Assembly (NCBI GenBank): GCA_921293015.1
Contig: OV121090.1
Span: forward strand, 4,588,001-4,652,000
DNA: 64,000 nt
Direction: 5' to 3'
From: Phorcus lineatus
Lineage: Eukaryota; Mollusca; Gastropoda; Trochida; Trochidae
Numbering within the stretch: position 1 is the first letter of the stretch; each line of letters opens with the position of its first letter. Below the pieces are notes generated by a model. The model saw only the letters and a program-made list of their open reading frames with translations, ran no database searches and was not told the origin of the DNA. Positions 45,325-58,296 of the stretch are shown here, piece after piece. The translations under genes were made by a program, and so were the position numbers.

Positions 45325-47530
45325 TCAGAAGCATTAGAATGACAGAAAATAAAACTATTTATTAATTATGAGGTACATGATTGTTTTATTACGTGTTAAG
45401 CTAATCATTTCGATTTTATTTCCAATTTAGGAGTGATTGATTACATGATTAACTGCAACAGACCATAACGTTAAAGATAGAAAATCGATCACAACTGCAT
45501 TGCATATGTGTTTTTAACAACAACATTATTCTTTATTACGCCCACTTCAGGTACAAACATTTTTCAAAAGCTGATATATTTTCAAACTTACCTTTATGAT
45601 AGTTTCAGATTTGATAATCAATAGTGTCATTTCAAGAATACGATAAAAGAAACATCAAGAACAACATTGCATAATATATGACCTGTCAAAACGAAGCTGA
45701 AAGACCTCAAGCTTCACCTTGATAACGAGGCTCAGAGTTAAATCATAAGTTCACGCCTAGCGGATAGGACCAGTCAAAGATCATGTTCGACAAAAAATAT
45801 ATCGAGGTTGAAAACGAAATGTATACGCTCTTGCAAATAATGTCAAAATAAAATACACAACTATCCATCAACATTAGTCATGTTAACGTTAAGACCATAA
45901 GCCTAAAACGAATTCTATACATCCTTGGAATCAGTGTTAACTCATGGTCGTGAACTACTCATTTCTTTAAGGAATAGCCTCTTGTAATCCCTCAACATGT
46001 TCCACATGGACTGAACATCTGTTTCACTGTATGAGTCCTATAAACATCAAGTTTTATCAATACAAAACAAGACTTCTAAAATGAATTGCCCCATTAGCTA
46101 TAAAATCGACGAAAGGCATTGATCAATTGTTAGGCTTTAGTCTAGTAAGCAATTCTTTGCGCATTCGCTCGACACTGTAACTATTTATCAAAGTCAGAGG
46201 AGCAAGTGTAGATTCGTCGCTGTGCGGTGCAGTTTTGCTTCAGTCCATACTTCTTCACACAGCGTGCACAAAGGGAAAACTCCTCGACAGGAGTCGAACT
46301 ATAATTTGCAACCTATGCGCATTATCCCGTTGCACGGTTGTAATAAGCCACAATCTAGTACGGCCATGTTCTCTGAACTCTGTATCTATTTCACTTGATT
46401 TCGGAGGAAACCATTTATATCGCTTAAATTGAAATAATAGGACCTTTGCTTGTTATGCTGTATGAAAGGCGAGTGATGTTGCGGGGTTCGTTAGGTAATA
46501 TTTTCTTTTTGACAGTAATCGCACTCCCAATTTGATGTTTGGCGTCTTGCGATATTGACGGCATAATTTAGAACATGGCCTAACACACGCAGTAGACATG
46601 AAGCATTATCGTTCTATATTGGGCCTAGCCTCATGTGTACAATTCTAACTCAATCGAGACCCAGGTAATTTCAAAAAGCGAATTCGATTCCATTATTTTC
46701 GATGATTGGGAGATAGTTTCATTCGGTCAAATTAAATTGAAGTATGTTTTAGAGCTGTATGGGTACATATTCTTGTCGATCCAGTGAACATGGACAGGCG
46801 CTTAGTCATAGCCTTACCGTTCATGTAACTGGTTTCTCTTCGATTATGACCAAGGTCCCTGAAGAGGAGGTTTCAATCAAAGGACGGGTCCTCAACTAAT
46901 GAAGAATTGATCAACTATTCACCAGCGCATCTAAAATAATTACCCTGCCCGACTGATTTCTATTTTTGAGGATAACCACCAAAAACCGTAGTTGTTTATC
47001 GAAAATCCGCCATAGCTCTTTCAAAGGTGTTTTAGCCATTTTGGCAAAATGTTTACTTAATGAAAAAAGCAGATAACGTGTCTACTTTTAACGGATATTA
47101 AAAAGAGAAACCAATAAATCGAAACGATGGTGGCAGATTAACAACTCATTCTATATCAAGGTTTCTTTAATGTATGAGGCGTCTGGTATTTTCCTTGGTC
47201 GTGAGATATCACTGGGGTCAGGCAAATATTATGTCATCAACGCAAACTAAACGCCAATTCTTAAAGGATAAATTCCTGTGCAGCTTTCCAGCTTGGACGT
47301 TTTGCAAATATGTTGGGGAAGTAAGAAGTCATGAAGGTTACCGTTAATGCATTCCCTATGTTTGAAGAGGTCTTTCCCAAGATGATGCAGTCTCCAAGAC
47401 CGCGGCAACTAGACCTAAAAAAACATTGCTTGATCGTACAATCAAAAGATATAGTCAACCAAACTCTTCTGCACAAACAAAGGCTATAATAGCATGGTTT
47501 CAAGTACGTATTCAAACATATCGTGTACTC
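45325..47530. other. Intergenic or intronic DNA, no supported gene
   Basis: I see no gene or clear repeat. The frame at 46,235-46,432 has no recognisable content. Frames at 47,261-47,515 (minus) adjoin the candidate exon described next. Confidence 0.5.
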
Positions 47531-47532
47531 AC

Positions 47533-47646
47533 CGCTTCAGTAGGTCTATCATAAGGAGACGATCCATTAGCAAGGTCTCGCACATCAAAAAAACGAGAGA
47601 CGAAAGCGAGAATTAAGTAGATGCAGTTTGTGGAACTGATTGATGT
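47533..47646 (-). CDS. Candidate internal coding exon, 38 codons, unknown product
   Basis: On the minus strand a plausible acceptor (…catataccttcag) is followed by exactly 38 open codons, then a good donor (gaagcg|gtgagt, intron from 47,532 downward). Reading starts TSISSTNCIYLILAFVSRFF and ends SSPYDRPTEA. It thus has a hydrophobic stretch followed by a polar, proline-containing tail, which looks more protein-like than the surrounding chance frames. It begins and ends in phase 0. A possible next exon lies about 120 bases further on (47,416 downward, after a tttttttag acceptor), but a phase-0 join there meets a stop almost at once. I do not recognise the family. Confidence 0.22.
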
Positions 47647-48728
47647 CTGAAGGTATATGTTTCTCAAAGTAAAGACATTCTAAATATGGATTGTCTATAC
47701 GATAATGACGAAATCGGATGTCTAATAAGTACGTCGGAATTGCCTTCAACATGTACGGTTTTTGCTTGTTTGGTAGGTACTGCCATTCAATTTGAGTGAC
47801 TGATGCGAGGTCGAGAATATATATATCAAGGATGGTGAAATAAGTGTTACCAAATTTGAATAAGATATCAAAACATACATATCATGAATATTTTAGGCAT
47901 TTCCTGGTCTGTGTCTCGTTTCCAATCCGAACCCTTTAATTGCTACCTCAGCACCTCATTAAGGTTATCAAGGACTGGTAAAATCAGAGCATTGTTTGTC
48001 ATCTGACGCCTGTGTTCTTTCTAGGACACATGAAGAACAGGCACAGCACGACCAGAGTATGTGTCATTTTGCTCTATCATCGTATTTGAGAATTTGAGAA
48101 CTCCGTCCAATACCTTGGTCTCATTCAGGGAAAAAATCGTTTTATTATGTTTTAGTAAATTACGGTGAAAATGTATAAAAGTTTCATTTTTAGCACTTGG
48201 ATTTGGAATGCCTCTGGAGTCAAAAGATTAGCGAGTTAACTCGCCCCTTCGTCATTCTCCATTTCAGATTTACTACTTATTTGGGAATGATCATTCTCTG
48301 TCAACAGAGGTCGATCCAGCCATAAAATCCTACGCTAACCTGTTTAAAATAAAGAACCTTTCGGTAACCGCGTAAATGCGACAAATCTAGCCTCAAATGT
48401 CCACCAATGAAAATATTTCTCGCATGAGGGGCTTGATTGCTGTCACTGAGGCAGATGCTACGATTCAGTTGCCATAAAATGGGACAGTGTTCTGTCAATA
48501 ACATTCATGTGAGTAGTTATCTAACGAATTAATTCCATTTTACCGATAAATACGGAACTGACAATGGTTATGAAAGTGATTACTTTTGAAATAAGTTGTA
48601 ATTCAAAACCTTGCAATGTTTATATACAGCGCATTTATAATCAGACAGTTAATCACATCTTGTCATTCTTCTTTTAAATGACATCACAATTTATAAGAAT
48701 ATTGATTTTCTATATTTTGTATTATAGT
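47647..48728. other. Intergenic or intronic DNA, no supported gene
   Basis: No recognisable gene. The frame at 48,301-48,504 (minus) has no known motif. Confidence 0.55.
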
Positions 48729-49022
48729 TCATATTGTACTATATTGGCCTTTCAGTATTGAATAAAGATTGATTGAATCGACGGTGCTGAAAAAATTACA
48801 CTTACAATTATGCGTATGAATATGATAATAGCTTTGCAAGTGATTAATTTGGTTATCTTGTACCCCATTCTCTATCCAATGGGTAGGCAGTATAAATGCA
48901 TCAACATTCGTGTTATCTGCATGGGGCTTATACCTAACATAACTAAGGGGTTGGATGACCCTACCCAGGTTCTTCACATATAGCGTGAAGAATATAGGTC
49001 CTAGCACTGACCCCTGTAGCAC
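48729..49022 (-). pseudogene. Decayed LINE reverse-transcriptase fragment
   Basis: On the minus strand the first 45 or so codons match the core of non-LTR reverse transcriptases. LQGSVLGPIFFTLYVKNLG corresponds to the conserved 'PQGSVLGPLLF.LY…L' block, and HADNTNVDAF sits where the catalytic YADDT motif belongs. The catalytic aspartate pair has become A-D-N, so the enzyme would be dead. After about 48,850 the similarity fades. The stretch near 48,755-48,775 (aataaagattgattgaat on plus) could be a remnant of a 3' tail. Endonuclease and C-terminal domains are missing. Confidence 0.75.
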
Positions 49023-52000
49023 TCTGCTCTGTAAGAAACATAACGTGTTTTTATTTTGCGTTATGTATAATAGAATACTGTCTCATATACCGTAGACATT
49101 AACCAGCTCACTTAGATTAGTACCCCGAAGTCTACATCAACCTTTACAGAGGCAGTGTCACGTTTTTTAAAAATTTTCTTTCTTCAAGTTTTCTTTAATA
49201 CACTTTTGTTTATTCCAAATGTATTAACTTCAGAGGGCCAGTCAACTCATATCTCAACCGGATTATCCGTAGAGGAAGTTATCAAGTATAAAACAAAAAC
49301 CACTGGTTACCATTTGAGTGTTAGATTGCTTCTCGTTTGATAAAAAAAAACCCATTGTCTTGCAATTGGTAATATTTATTTTCGTTTCTTTGACATCGAT
49401 TTATTTACATTTAATCAGATGACCATGATAGATCAAGCAGCGTTGACACAGTAACTGTTATCATTAACAACTTACAAGTTATAGTAGTAATATTTGGGCA
49501 TTTTGACAGAAGATGCATTTTGAAAAGGTAGAGGCATAATTTCTGTCACCACTTGATGCGAACGCAAGTACGTACGAAGTTAAATTTTGTTTTATTCTTC
49601 CGTACCAACCACTTTTAGATAAATATTAAATGAAACAAATAAGCGTCCTGTCAAATATCTGGTGAAAACTCCTAGTTATATTGAAGCAATATTCAAAAAA
49701 GCAAATAACCTTAATCGTTTATTAGGAATGAAATTGAAATATGTCATATTTAAACACCACCTCGAATTCATATTGACTAAGCTTAAAGTAATCCCCGTTG
49801 GTCAGTATTATTGGTATGAGGTAATCCTTGACCTTTCGTCTTCTCTACCCCTACAACATACCAGTGCTGACCAATCTCGGACATGCCGGACAAACTATCC
49901 TATCTCCTAACAGCAATCAGACGAATCTATACCCAAATATTTACAAAGGTGTTGGCTAAGGATGGCTTTCTCATTTACTTAATCTGTCTTTATACTGAAT
50001 TCGCCTCTAAACTTAATATCCAATATTTGATGTAAATAGATCGATAAAAACGCCCGTACTTATTACTTCCATTGACAAACTTGAACCATTTCTCTATACT
50101 AGCACATTGTGGCTGGATTCCAAACTTATTTGAGCGTTTTCTTGAGTTTGTCCTGTATCTATTTGCAGATAGAAGATCTAGACATTTTCTCAATGTCTTC
50201 TTACTGAATTAGGATTTAGAAATATATAACGTTGCACATGTGTAGATGTCAATATTACAGATGTAGATATCATCTAAGGGTACGGTGTACTCTACCTATA
50301 CCGATATTTATCGATTATATGACTGGCATAGCCAACTTTTTATGAAATGTATAGACATTGATGGATAAATGTGTGTGACTTGTGTCCTGAGTTAGTGATG
50401 TCACTTCTCGTAATGTTTCTGGAAGAACCATGAATATATTTTTCACTTTGCAGTTCACGAAATAACTCAATTTTATTATGCTGACTTATTGTCCTGATCG
50501 CCTCGTTTCACACACACACGGCATAAAGTACAAGCTACTAAGCCCCTAGTGACACATAAGTAATAAGTCTATACCGGGACTCAGAGCTATTACGTGCACC
50601 CCACTGCTCCAGCTAGTGTGTATCCAGGCGATGTAGTAATCTAATAGAGAAAGTAAATGTTAATTACACTCTGGCTTCATGCAGAATCGTAGCACACTTT
50701 GTATGGATTTCAGTTATTACTTTTGGCAAAGTTGCCAATTACTGCTTTTGGAGAAGACACTGTGTCCTTCATACACTCGTCAATTTCATTAGGAAATGAC
50801 ATATTGATGAACGTATGTGAAGGTATTTCGTAATTTCACTTAAACTAACTTAAGTTTGTTTGATTTTTTTAAAGGAAGAGGAGCTGTTTGACCTTCTTCT
50901 TTAAGAAAACAATTATCAAAATTACTGTATATGGTTTTCTATTATCAGAAAGTGTTCTAACGCGTCATAGTAAGAATCAAAACTTGACGATGAACATTTC
51001 CAATTTAATATTAACTTAAGTTTTAGAGTACGCGATCCAATTCATTCACATTTGACCTAACGACTGACAAGGGTTTTTAAAAATCCTAATATAATCCTTG
51101 CCATTTAAAGAAGCCCTTTAACTATATCATTGAGTTTCTATAAGAATCGTTTTGGTCATGTCCTCGATTTGGTTTTTGTGACTCTCTTTGAGAATGCTCA
51201 AGTAAACAAATTATACATTGTGTACATTGTGTACATATATGGTAACTGTATCGTCTCCAATTCCTTAACCATTGGCTTAATGCTACCTGTGTAACACTCG
51301 TGTTTTACATCTCATTTCATTCGACATGCTTAATGTAATTACGTGCCGTGATGGATTCCATAAAAGATTTTCATAATCCACTTTAGGCACGTTAGTAGTA
51401 TAATTGTATGAAAAGTAATCATTTCTAGGAACATTTCAATGTGCATAACCCTGCCCACGGCAAGATGTTCCCATGCAAAGTACAATAACATATCATCCAG
51501 GCAGACCATCCATCGGCACACTCAATGGTCTTTACGTTCTGATCGGTGCTTTGCTTGCTTTATGGGCCCATTGCGTCATAATGACGTAAAAATCCTTTTA
51601 CAAAACATCTTTATCCGGTCACTGATGTTGATGATTCTTGTTACAGAAACATGTCCCACAATAACTCCAGGAGAATTGCTTTCAAAATGACATGATTTCG
51701 AAAAAAATGAAAATGAAATCAATACATTGGCATAGAATTAAGCTACAGTAACGAGCTCATAACCCATCCATCTTAATGCTATACGACTATTTGCATTCTT
51801 TGTGCAGTCAACTATTTACGTCAATTACTTCGTACAAATGAGACAGTGTCCGGAACATATGTTTGACATCTTTGATACAATGCGGAGGTTATCTAATGCT
51901 TTGGTTCATCTGAAGACAATGAGATATAAGGAGAGGAATTTACTGCTGAGTACATCTTTAATAATCTTTCAGGAAATTATTATTACGCAAATGTAAAAAA

Positions 52001-53530
52001 AAAAAGGAAGAGTAATTTGATTTCGTTTGTATACCAACGATGCGAATGAGTAGAAAATCATAAATTGGGTTCATAACAGGGATAACGAGTTGCGTTGTAA
52101 TTCTTTCAGTCATTAAGATGAATGCAGATATTCATAAAAACTTCTACAAATAAATCACAAAATCTCACATAAATCACGTAGCCTTACGAAGCAGAAAACA
52201 TCACATGGTTTACGTCTTTTACTCGAATCTCGTTTGTCGTGATGAAGCGGTTTTTCTATGACATTATAATTCTCCCATTTGTTGATGATAGTGTAATATT
52301 GTTCCATGTCCAATTGTCTCATTAGTTGGTGGCATTGTAACGGCACTTCTTGTCCAATTGACGCCTTGAATTGATGAATTACTGTTTCTCATTACAATCA
52401 CCAGCGATTTTTGCATTGCTTTATCCCATCAGCGTGCGAGCTATTACCGTGTATCCAAATTCAATACCGGGCATTACAAGTCGTGTCTCATTATGACAGC
52501 TACTTGTCCTAATGAGGAAACAAGTGCCGAGAATGCCCAGCTTCCATGTAGAGATATTTGTTACTGTCAGCAAGACAAATGCATGTGTCTCATCATTAGC
52601 ATTCCAAATCCAAAATAATTTCTCTCTCAAAGTATTCCTTCAAATATTATTCATATCCTCGTGATATTTCACACGCTTTCTCCGCCTTCATCAAATTTAC
52701 AAATGACTTGCGTTAAAACGAACTTAAGTCTTGCTTGAAGAACGGAATCTCACATTTGTGCTGTGATATTTGTAATCTTACCCTAAGAGATAGAAATCAT
52801 GCATATAATTATTCGACCTCTATATGTAATGAATTATGACATTAACTGCGATGTTCCCAGAACAATATTCCACGTTGACTGTTAATGAAATAAGGCGACT
52901 TTAATAGATTAGTGAGCGATACAACAAAGGACAAAATGCTAAGATATCTAAGCTTATTTGTACAGATGAATCGTGTTGAACCCATGTGAAAGATTTCCTG
53001 TTAACCATATTTCCCAACAGACAGCTGTCCATGTGTCAAGTTTGGATTAATCCGGATAGCAGTATGTTTCCAATCTATAGCAGGATCAGTCAAGAATAAA
53101 TGACCTGGCAAAATCAGACTGACCATTCCGGCCAAGTGAACAGGTCATTCAATTGCACGTTGTGGTCAATAACACTTGCCCGGACACCCTTCTCTGAACA
53201 CTGATTAAAATTTGCCAATGTAATACATCCCATACAGTAAAACAGTTAATACATGTATGTTTAATTTAGATGCTCTTTTATGGGACAATCTCAGCAACAA
53301 TAATCTCAAATGTTTTTCTCTTCTTATCAATATACAGGTAGTGTCAAATGCTTGATAAACTAATATATAAGCAAATACTACCTAACGTTTGAAAAGAATT
53401 TGAATATATTATATATTGCAATAGAGAGATATCTACCGTTTGAAAAAAGCTGAAATATTGCTGATTGAACTGCTTCGCAAAGTTTAAAAAAAAAACCATT
53501 TAAAAAGAATTTTTTTTAAAGTCATCTTTA
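49023..53530. other. Intergenic or intronic DNA, no supported gene
   Basis: Open frames of 60-83 codons (for example 49,662-49,910, 51,439-51,690, 52,421-52,630) have no recognisable domain. No tandem array or fold-back was noticed. Confidence 0.55.
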
Positions 53531-53539
53531 TATTATTCT

Positions 53540-53548
53540 AATAATAAT

Positions 53549-53583
<35 letters not shown>
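53540..53583 (+). repeat. (AAC)n microsatellite
   Basis: A short aataat run leads into about twelve aac units. Confidence 0.9.
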
Positions 53584-53589
53584 GCAAAA

Positions 53590-56500
53590 ATAGTGTTTGT
53601 TTATCCTGAAATGAGTGTTTTGTAAGACAAAGTTCATCATCGTAATATGGCAGTAATTCTCTCTCGCGAAAAAAAATGTGGGAACGTTAAAATTAAAGAA
53701 TTATGTCTAAAACTTTACGATGACGAGATTTCAATCTTCGAAAAAAACATAAAACCAAATGTCACTTGTTAGTGTTCCCTATGCATCTACATGTGTAGCA
53801 CGCGTAATGTCAAATGGGTCTTTAAGTTCAACTTGATCACTAAAATTAAGCTAAACGTTTCTACTTCTCCGCACTAAGGTGTACAACATCGATATCAAAC
53901 TCTGAAAAAGTTGGTGAATTCAAAAAGAGGAAAGTCGAAACTTCAATACTGAATAAACTTTGAAATAAGATCTATCGTCGCCTTTGGCAACATTTTACCC
54001 AAAGTGGATAATTACCTCCCTTTCAATTTGGAACGTGTATTTATTGTCTGTAGATCAATGGACGTTGAGGATATAGTTACGAGTATGCATTAAAGGTGTC
54101 AGGGAGACCGGCTTCAGTCCAGTCTGGCTCCAACACCGACACCAACGGTCTCTACACTACACTTCCACTATCAAAACCAACATTTCTCTTCGAAGGTACT
54201 TCATTAGGAAAAGCTAAAATAGAAAGCAAATCAAAGTTCAGAACTTTAACAGTGAGAGTAATTTAAATGTCTGTTCGCAGACAACTGACTGGATAATGCA
54301 TACATTATGCAAACCAAGTGTACCATGAGGTAAAGGACATAGGCGATTATCCGATCGAGACTCATCAAGGAGATTGCCGCATATATTTTCATTAAAAACG
54401 CTATATGGACCCATCTTGACTACACCACTCCTCATGATGGATGTTATCCGTGGGATTGTCGGTGTCGGGATCATCGGGCTCGCATTCTTTCTATCTTCTT
54501 CCCTCAGGCTTTTTTAAGTTGATTGTCCAGATTTTCATTACTTAAGGATGCTTATAGATCGATCTGTATTCTGATAGTAGACTTTATGTTCATCTCTGGG
54601 TTAAGATCAGCTTACAGACGCAGAGGTATCGAAGTGGCCATCTCGTTTTGCCTCATCTGATCGATAAAGGCTTACCAACCCATTTACCTAATTAGAAGGG
54701 TAGTCAGTGAAGTTATGCAACAGTGCATGTACATATTATATATCAACATGGTTGATACGAAAACATCTACGTCCATTCGTCAAGCCCGACAAAACACGGT
54801 TTATCACTTTACTTATACAACAGCATACGTGTAATGGAGGCATCTGACTAGCGTAATAGCTCAAGGGTTGCTTTTATTACACCAAGTTTGCTAGAATGAC
54901 ATTACAAACCACTCTACGATATCAGATTCCGATGACCTTTGTCTTAGCATCATTTTGATTTCAACTGAGCAAACTCGAAGCCAAGACTGTTTCCTGCTAT
55001 CTGGGCTTGTACTTGAATTTCTAAATTCGTCCAGTAACCTGTAGCTTGTGACTAAGCCTGTGTCAGTATTTTTAAATCGGCATTAATTAATGAATTTGTT
55101 TGATTCAAAAAGAAGAACGTGGGGCGAGGCGTTTCTCTTAAAATACGACTGCTGGTTTCATTATCACACGAAACCCATTGTGATTTACCATCGTCAAAAC
55201 ACCTGTCATAATTATTTGGAACTGTTGATTCAGGGTTGACACTGCTCTAAAATTGCAAAAGACATTCATTCTTATTAAGCCAAATTTGGTGATCTCCGGA
55301 ATCCAATCGTGTTTTTTTTCGACCAATCTGCCTCTGAATTTGATCAATCTATGTTTGTTGTTAAGTGTCAAAATGTGTTTGAAAATCAATAATGATTCAA
55401 ACAAAGTTGCACCTTGCTTGAATCGTGTCGTTTGAGACATTATCCTGTATGAACGAACCTGTTTCAAATGTAGTTCCCTTAAATCGATAAAAAAGTGTCA
55501 CTACAGACTATATATTTTTTTTACTGTTGGAATTTCCAAATAACACTTTCCGTAAGTTAGTGCCTGAAAATCCAACATTAAAAAATATCCATTTTCTCCC
55601 GAAATATGTTGTTTTCCAAGAGGCTTTTCTCACTACATTTCCGTTGTTCTTAAGACAACCGTATTTTGTTGTTCCTTGGTTTATTTTCAACGTGTTGAAA
55701 GAACATTATACTCGCTTTGAAACTAAAGATATACAACCCAAGCGCCGTTTTCAATCCAATCAAGTAACTTCTCAACCTACTTCTCTTTTAAGCGATCATT
55801 TACACCTCTATGTCGCATGTTTTAAAAATAAATACATCTCAAGATAAAAAACTTGAAACAAAGAATAAAACGTAGACAAAATAAAACTGATATTTTTTTG
55901 TTCTGAGCTGAGTATGTCTTTGTCTGCTAAAAGCCTTTCTACTCGGCGACCACGCAAGGAACGTGTCTTTCAGAATTCCTCTATGCTCCGTGCTTCGAGC
56001 GGACAAAGTAGTTTATGCCAATATTATTCCAATCGGATTTTCCGAACCAAAGTCTTCCCAAGACGCAGTGAGAGTTCTCTGGTTCCTAGGACAAGCGTGT
56101 GTTAATTAGCTTATGGTGCGGCCACCAAACCTTCAGATACATTTGTCGTCCATATAACAAGGTACTAAGAAACGCATGTGCTTCCTTCCCCCGTGTCATG
56201 TTAATAATACATGTATTTCATGGTAATCACCTATCGTCTGCCCAGCCTAATCTTTGTAAGACAGTGCCTATGTTATAAAGAATGCGCCCCTCGTCGTTTG
56301 TCTCTACAGGATCTCAAAGTTACTCTTTGTGTTTCAGATTGGTGCTTTGGCCACCCTTGGCGCTGTCATCACAAGCTGATCTGCGGGCGAGTCGGGCAGA
56401 TGTATATAGGGTGCTACACCTGGACGCAACACAACATCGATCTCGATTCAGCCGTCTAACGCAACGCTCTCAATCATGGTATGGCATCGTTTAGGAAACG

Positions 56501-56730
56501 CGTGTGATAGGGGGTTGGTCCGACGATAGTGTTTGCGATCTCTTCCTTCGTTTTGTCATCCTCAGTCATTTCTAGAATTTCTTCTTGGTGTTTAGATCAC
56601 ATGGCGTTCTGTTTAATTGATTCGCTTGACGATAAGCGCCATGAAATTTTACCGTATCTCATGGATATATGATTAGGAACAGCTCGTGTTAAGTGGATAC
56701 TTAATGTTGTTCCTCATTATTCGTTGAGAC
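53590..56730. other. Region upstream of the receptor gene; no supported gene
   Basis: The frames at 55,138-55,467 (minus), 55,527-55,847 (plus) and 56,211-56,494 (plus, two frames) overlap or look arbitrary. The last 800 bases before 56,731 are more mixed in composition and may hold the promoter and leader of the receptor gene. However, I see no TATA box I would commit to, and its transcription start cannot be placed. Confidence 0.5.
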
Positions 56731-57391
56731 ATGTGTCGGTGGGGAGTACCCGTGCACCTCTTGTGTGGATGTGTTACTTTACTAGCTAGCTTCTCCTTCG
56801 CTGGAAGTAGTAACATTGTAAACTACACAGTTCTGAACCACCCTGGATACGATGAACACAATTCTACAGTGATGTATATTGACGGGGTGTCCTCAGCCTA
56901 CTTACCGGAACCTACCACCCAGCCTGAACTGGATGTTGTGGAGCAGTTTCTGGAGGTCGTGGAGCAGTACCAGACGGGTAAAGAGAACTGCACACCGGGT
57001 ACCCACTATAACCTTGGGAAAGGTGTCATCAAACAGTATGGCTTGAAACGTTTCAAACGACAAGCTATGGTAGCGGTGAACCGAGCCAATTTCCTAACCC
57101 GAATCTGGATGAAAGCAGGTCCGTCTGTCACCCAGTCCGAGTACCTGTTTTACACGCAAGTGAGATCCATGGTCGAAGGGGACCCCGATATATTCGCTGG
57201 AGGAAATTGTTATGACAACTTTGAGTTTAAAAACTATTATTTATTCTGTCCATACGCGTATAGGACAGAAAATGGTCAGCTCAATGTGAAAGATCTCTCT
57301 GTTGAATACGATTACCTTGGAAATGGATCAGAGTGGTTCTATTCTGCACGATTAAAAGCTGGGAAATTAGAAAACTTCAACTACACCTTGG
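56731..57391 (+). CDS. GPR158/GPR179-like orphan class C GPCR, first coding exon
   Basis: This exon encodes 220 residues of an extracellular N-terminus. In vertebrates the family comprises GPR158, a metabotropic glycine receptor that signals through RGS7-Gβ5, and GPR179; the ligand-binding part is a Cache domain outside the cell. Residues 1-25 form a signal peptide (hydrophobic LLCGCVTLLASFSF). The block VNRANFLTRIW (116-126), followed by MVEGDPDIF (147-155) and EWFYSARL (201-208), matches the conserved start and tryptophan motif of the family's Cache region. Cysteines 87, 160 and 173 could form disulfides. N-glycosylation sequons lie at N31, N44, N86, N198 and N217. The exon ends at 57,391 in phase 1 before a perfect gtaagt donor; reading on gives only three more codons. 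The seven membrane helices and cytoplasmic tail must lie beyond the window. Family assignment is firm; a glycine ligand in this organism is an inference. Confidence 0.85.
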
Positions 57392-58214
57392 GTAAGTTGT
57401 TTTGAAAAATATTCCTTTAGTTTTTAGTAACCACATCTTCTTATTTCAGTGTATGTATTCTCGTAGAAATATTGAATTGAAATTATACTTTATGTCGCTT
57501 TTATTGCGACTTTAATAATACATGCTCGTGTTGATGGCTGATTTATCCTTTGAAGAGACTTGCACACAAGAAATTAATCACCAACGAGTCTGAAAGTTTA
57601 TAATGTCAGTTCAGAGCTTTGAGACCCGTGTGTCATGCACGTTAATAGTGTCGTGAAGACAAATGTATGCCTTCATACTTCCTATAAATCTACATGTATT
57701 TCTAGTCTTTATTCAATATACATCATTAATATTCAATTTTATGTAAATCATAACGACTGGGATTTCAAAGGTCAGTTATGATATGAGGACATTTGAACAA
57801 ATGCTACCATAAATTTAAACCATTTTGACAATCTCTTAGGAATGGTCTCTTCAGTTCTGCCTTTAAGCCGCAGGTGCGAATGATGTTTTCTCAGAATAAA
57901 AGCCCATTAGGCTTAACACTATTACAGCAGTTTTCTGTGGATTGATTGAGGTGAGGGAAGAATTCATATGATGTCTGTTTTATGAACAAAGAACTATCAT
58001 AATTTTTTGCTGAGCGTACAGAATTCTTACTTTTGAAGGAATGGAGAATATCAATGGCCAATACAATTATTAAAATATTATAACGGGTTAAGAAAGTTTA
58101 CTTTCCTTAGGTGGTATTGTGTTTGTTTTAAACACTGAACACAGTGATATATTTCTTAAACATTTTGGTTCTTTATTGTGACTTTTATTTCATGGGTTTC
58201 AAATTAAGGTGTGA

Positions 58215-58296
58215 ATGCAAGATGGACACATCTCCTATTGCCGCTAATGGCTGAAATATTGCCCAAACGGCGCTAAACAATAATTCACTCACTCAC
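58215..58296 (-). mobile_element. Fragment of a gastropod-type SINE-like repeat
   Basis: Read on the minus strand it begins gtgagtgagtgaattattg and continues agcgccgtttgggcaatatt followed by tcagcc. I recall this as the start of a very abundant repeat in abalone and other gastropods (gtgagtgagtgagttt…acgccgc…caatattccagc). Only about 80 bases are preserved. This is the main taxonomic clue in the window. Confidence 0.65.

Noticed and set aside
55138-55847. Overlapping 60-109-codon frames on both strands
   Set aside because: No similarity to known families and no splice context; typical of random AT-rich DNA.
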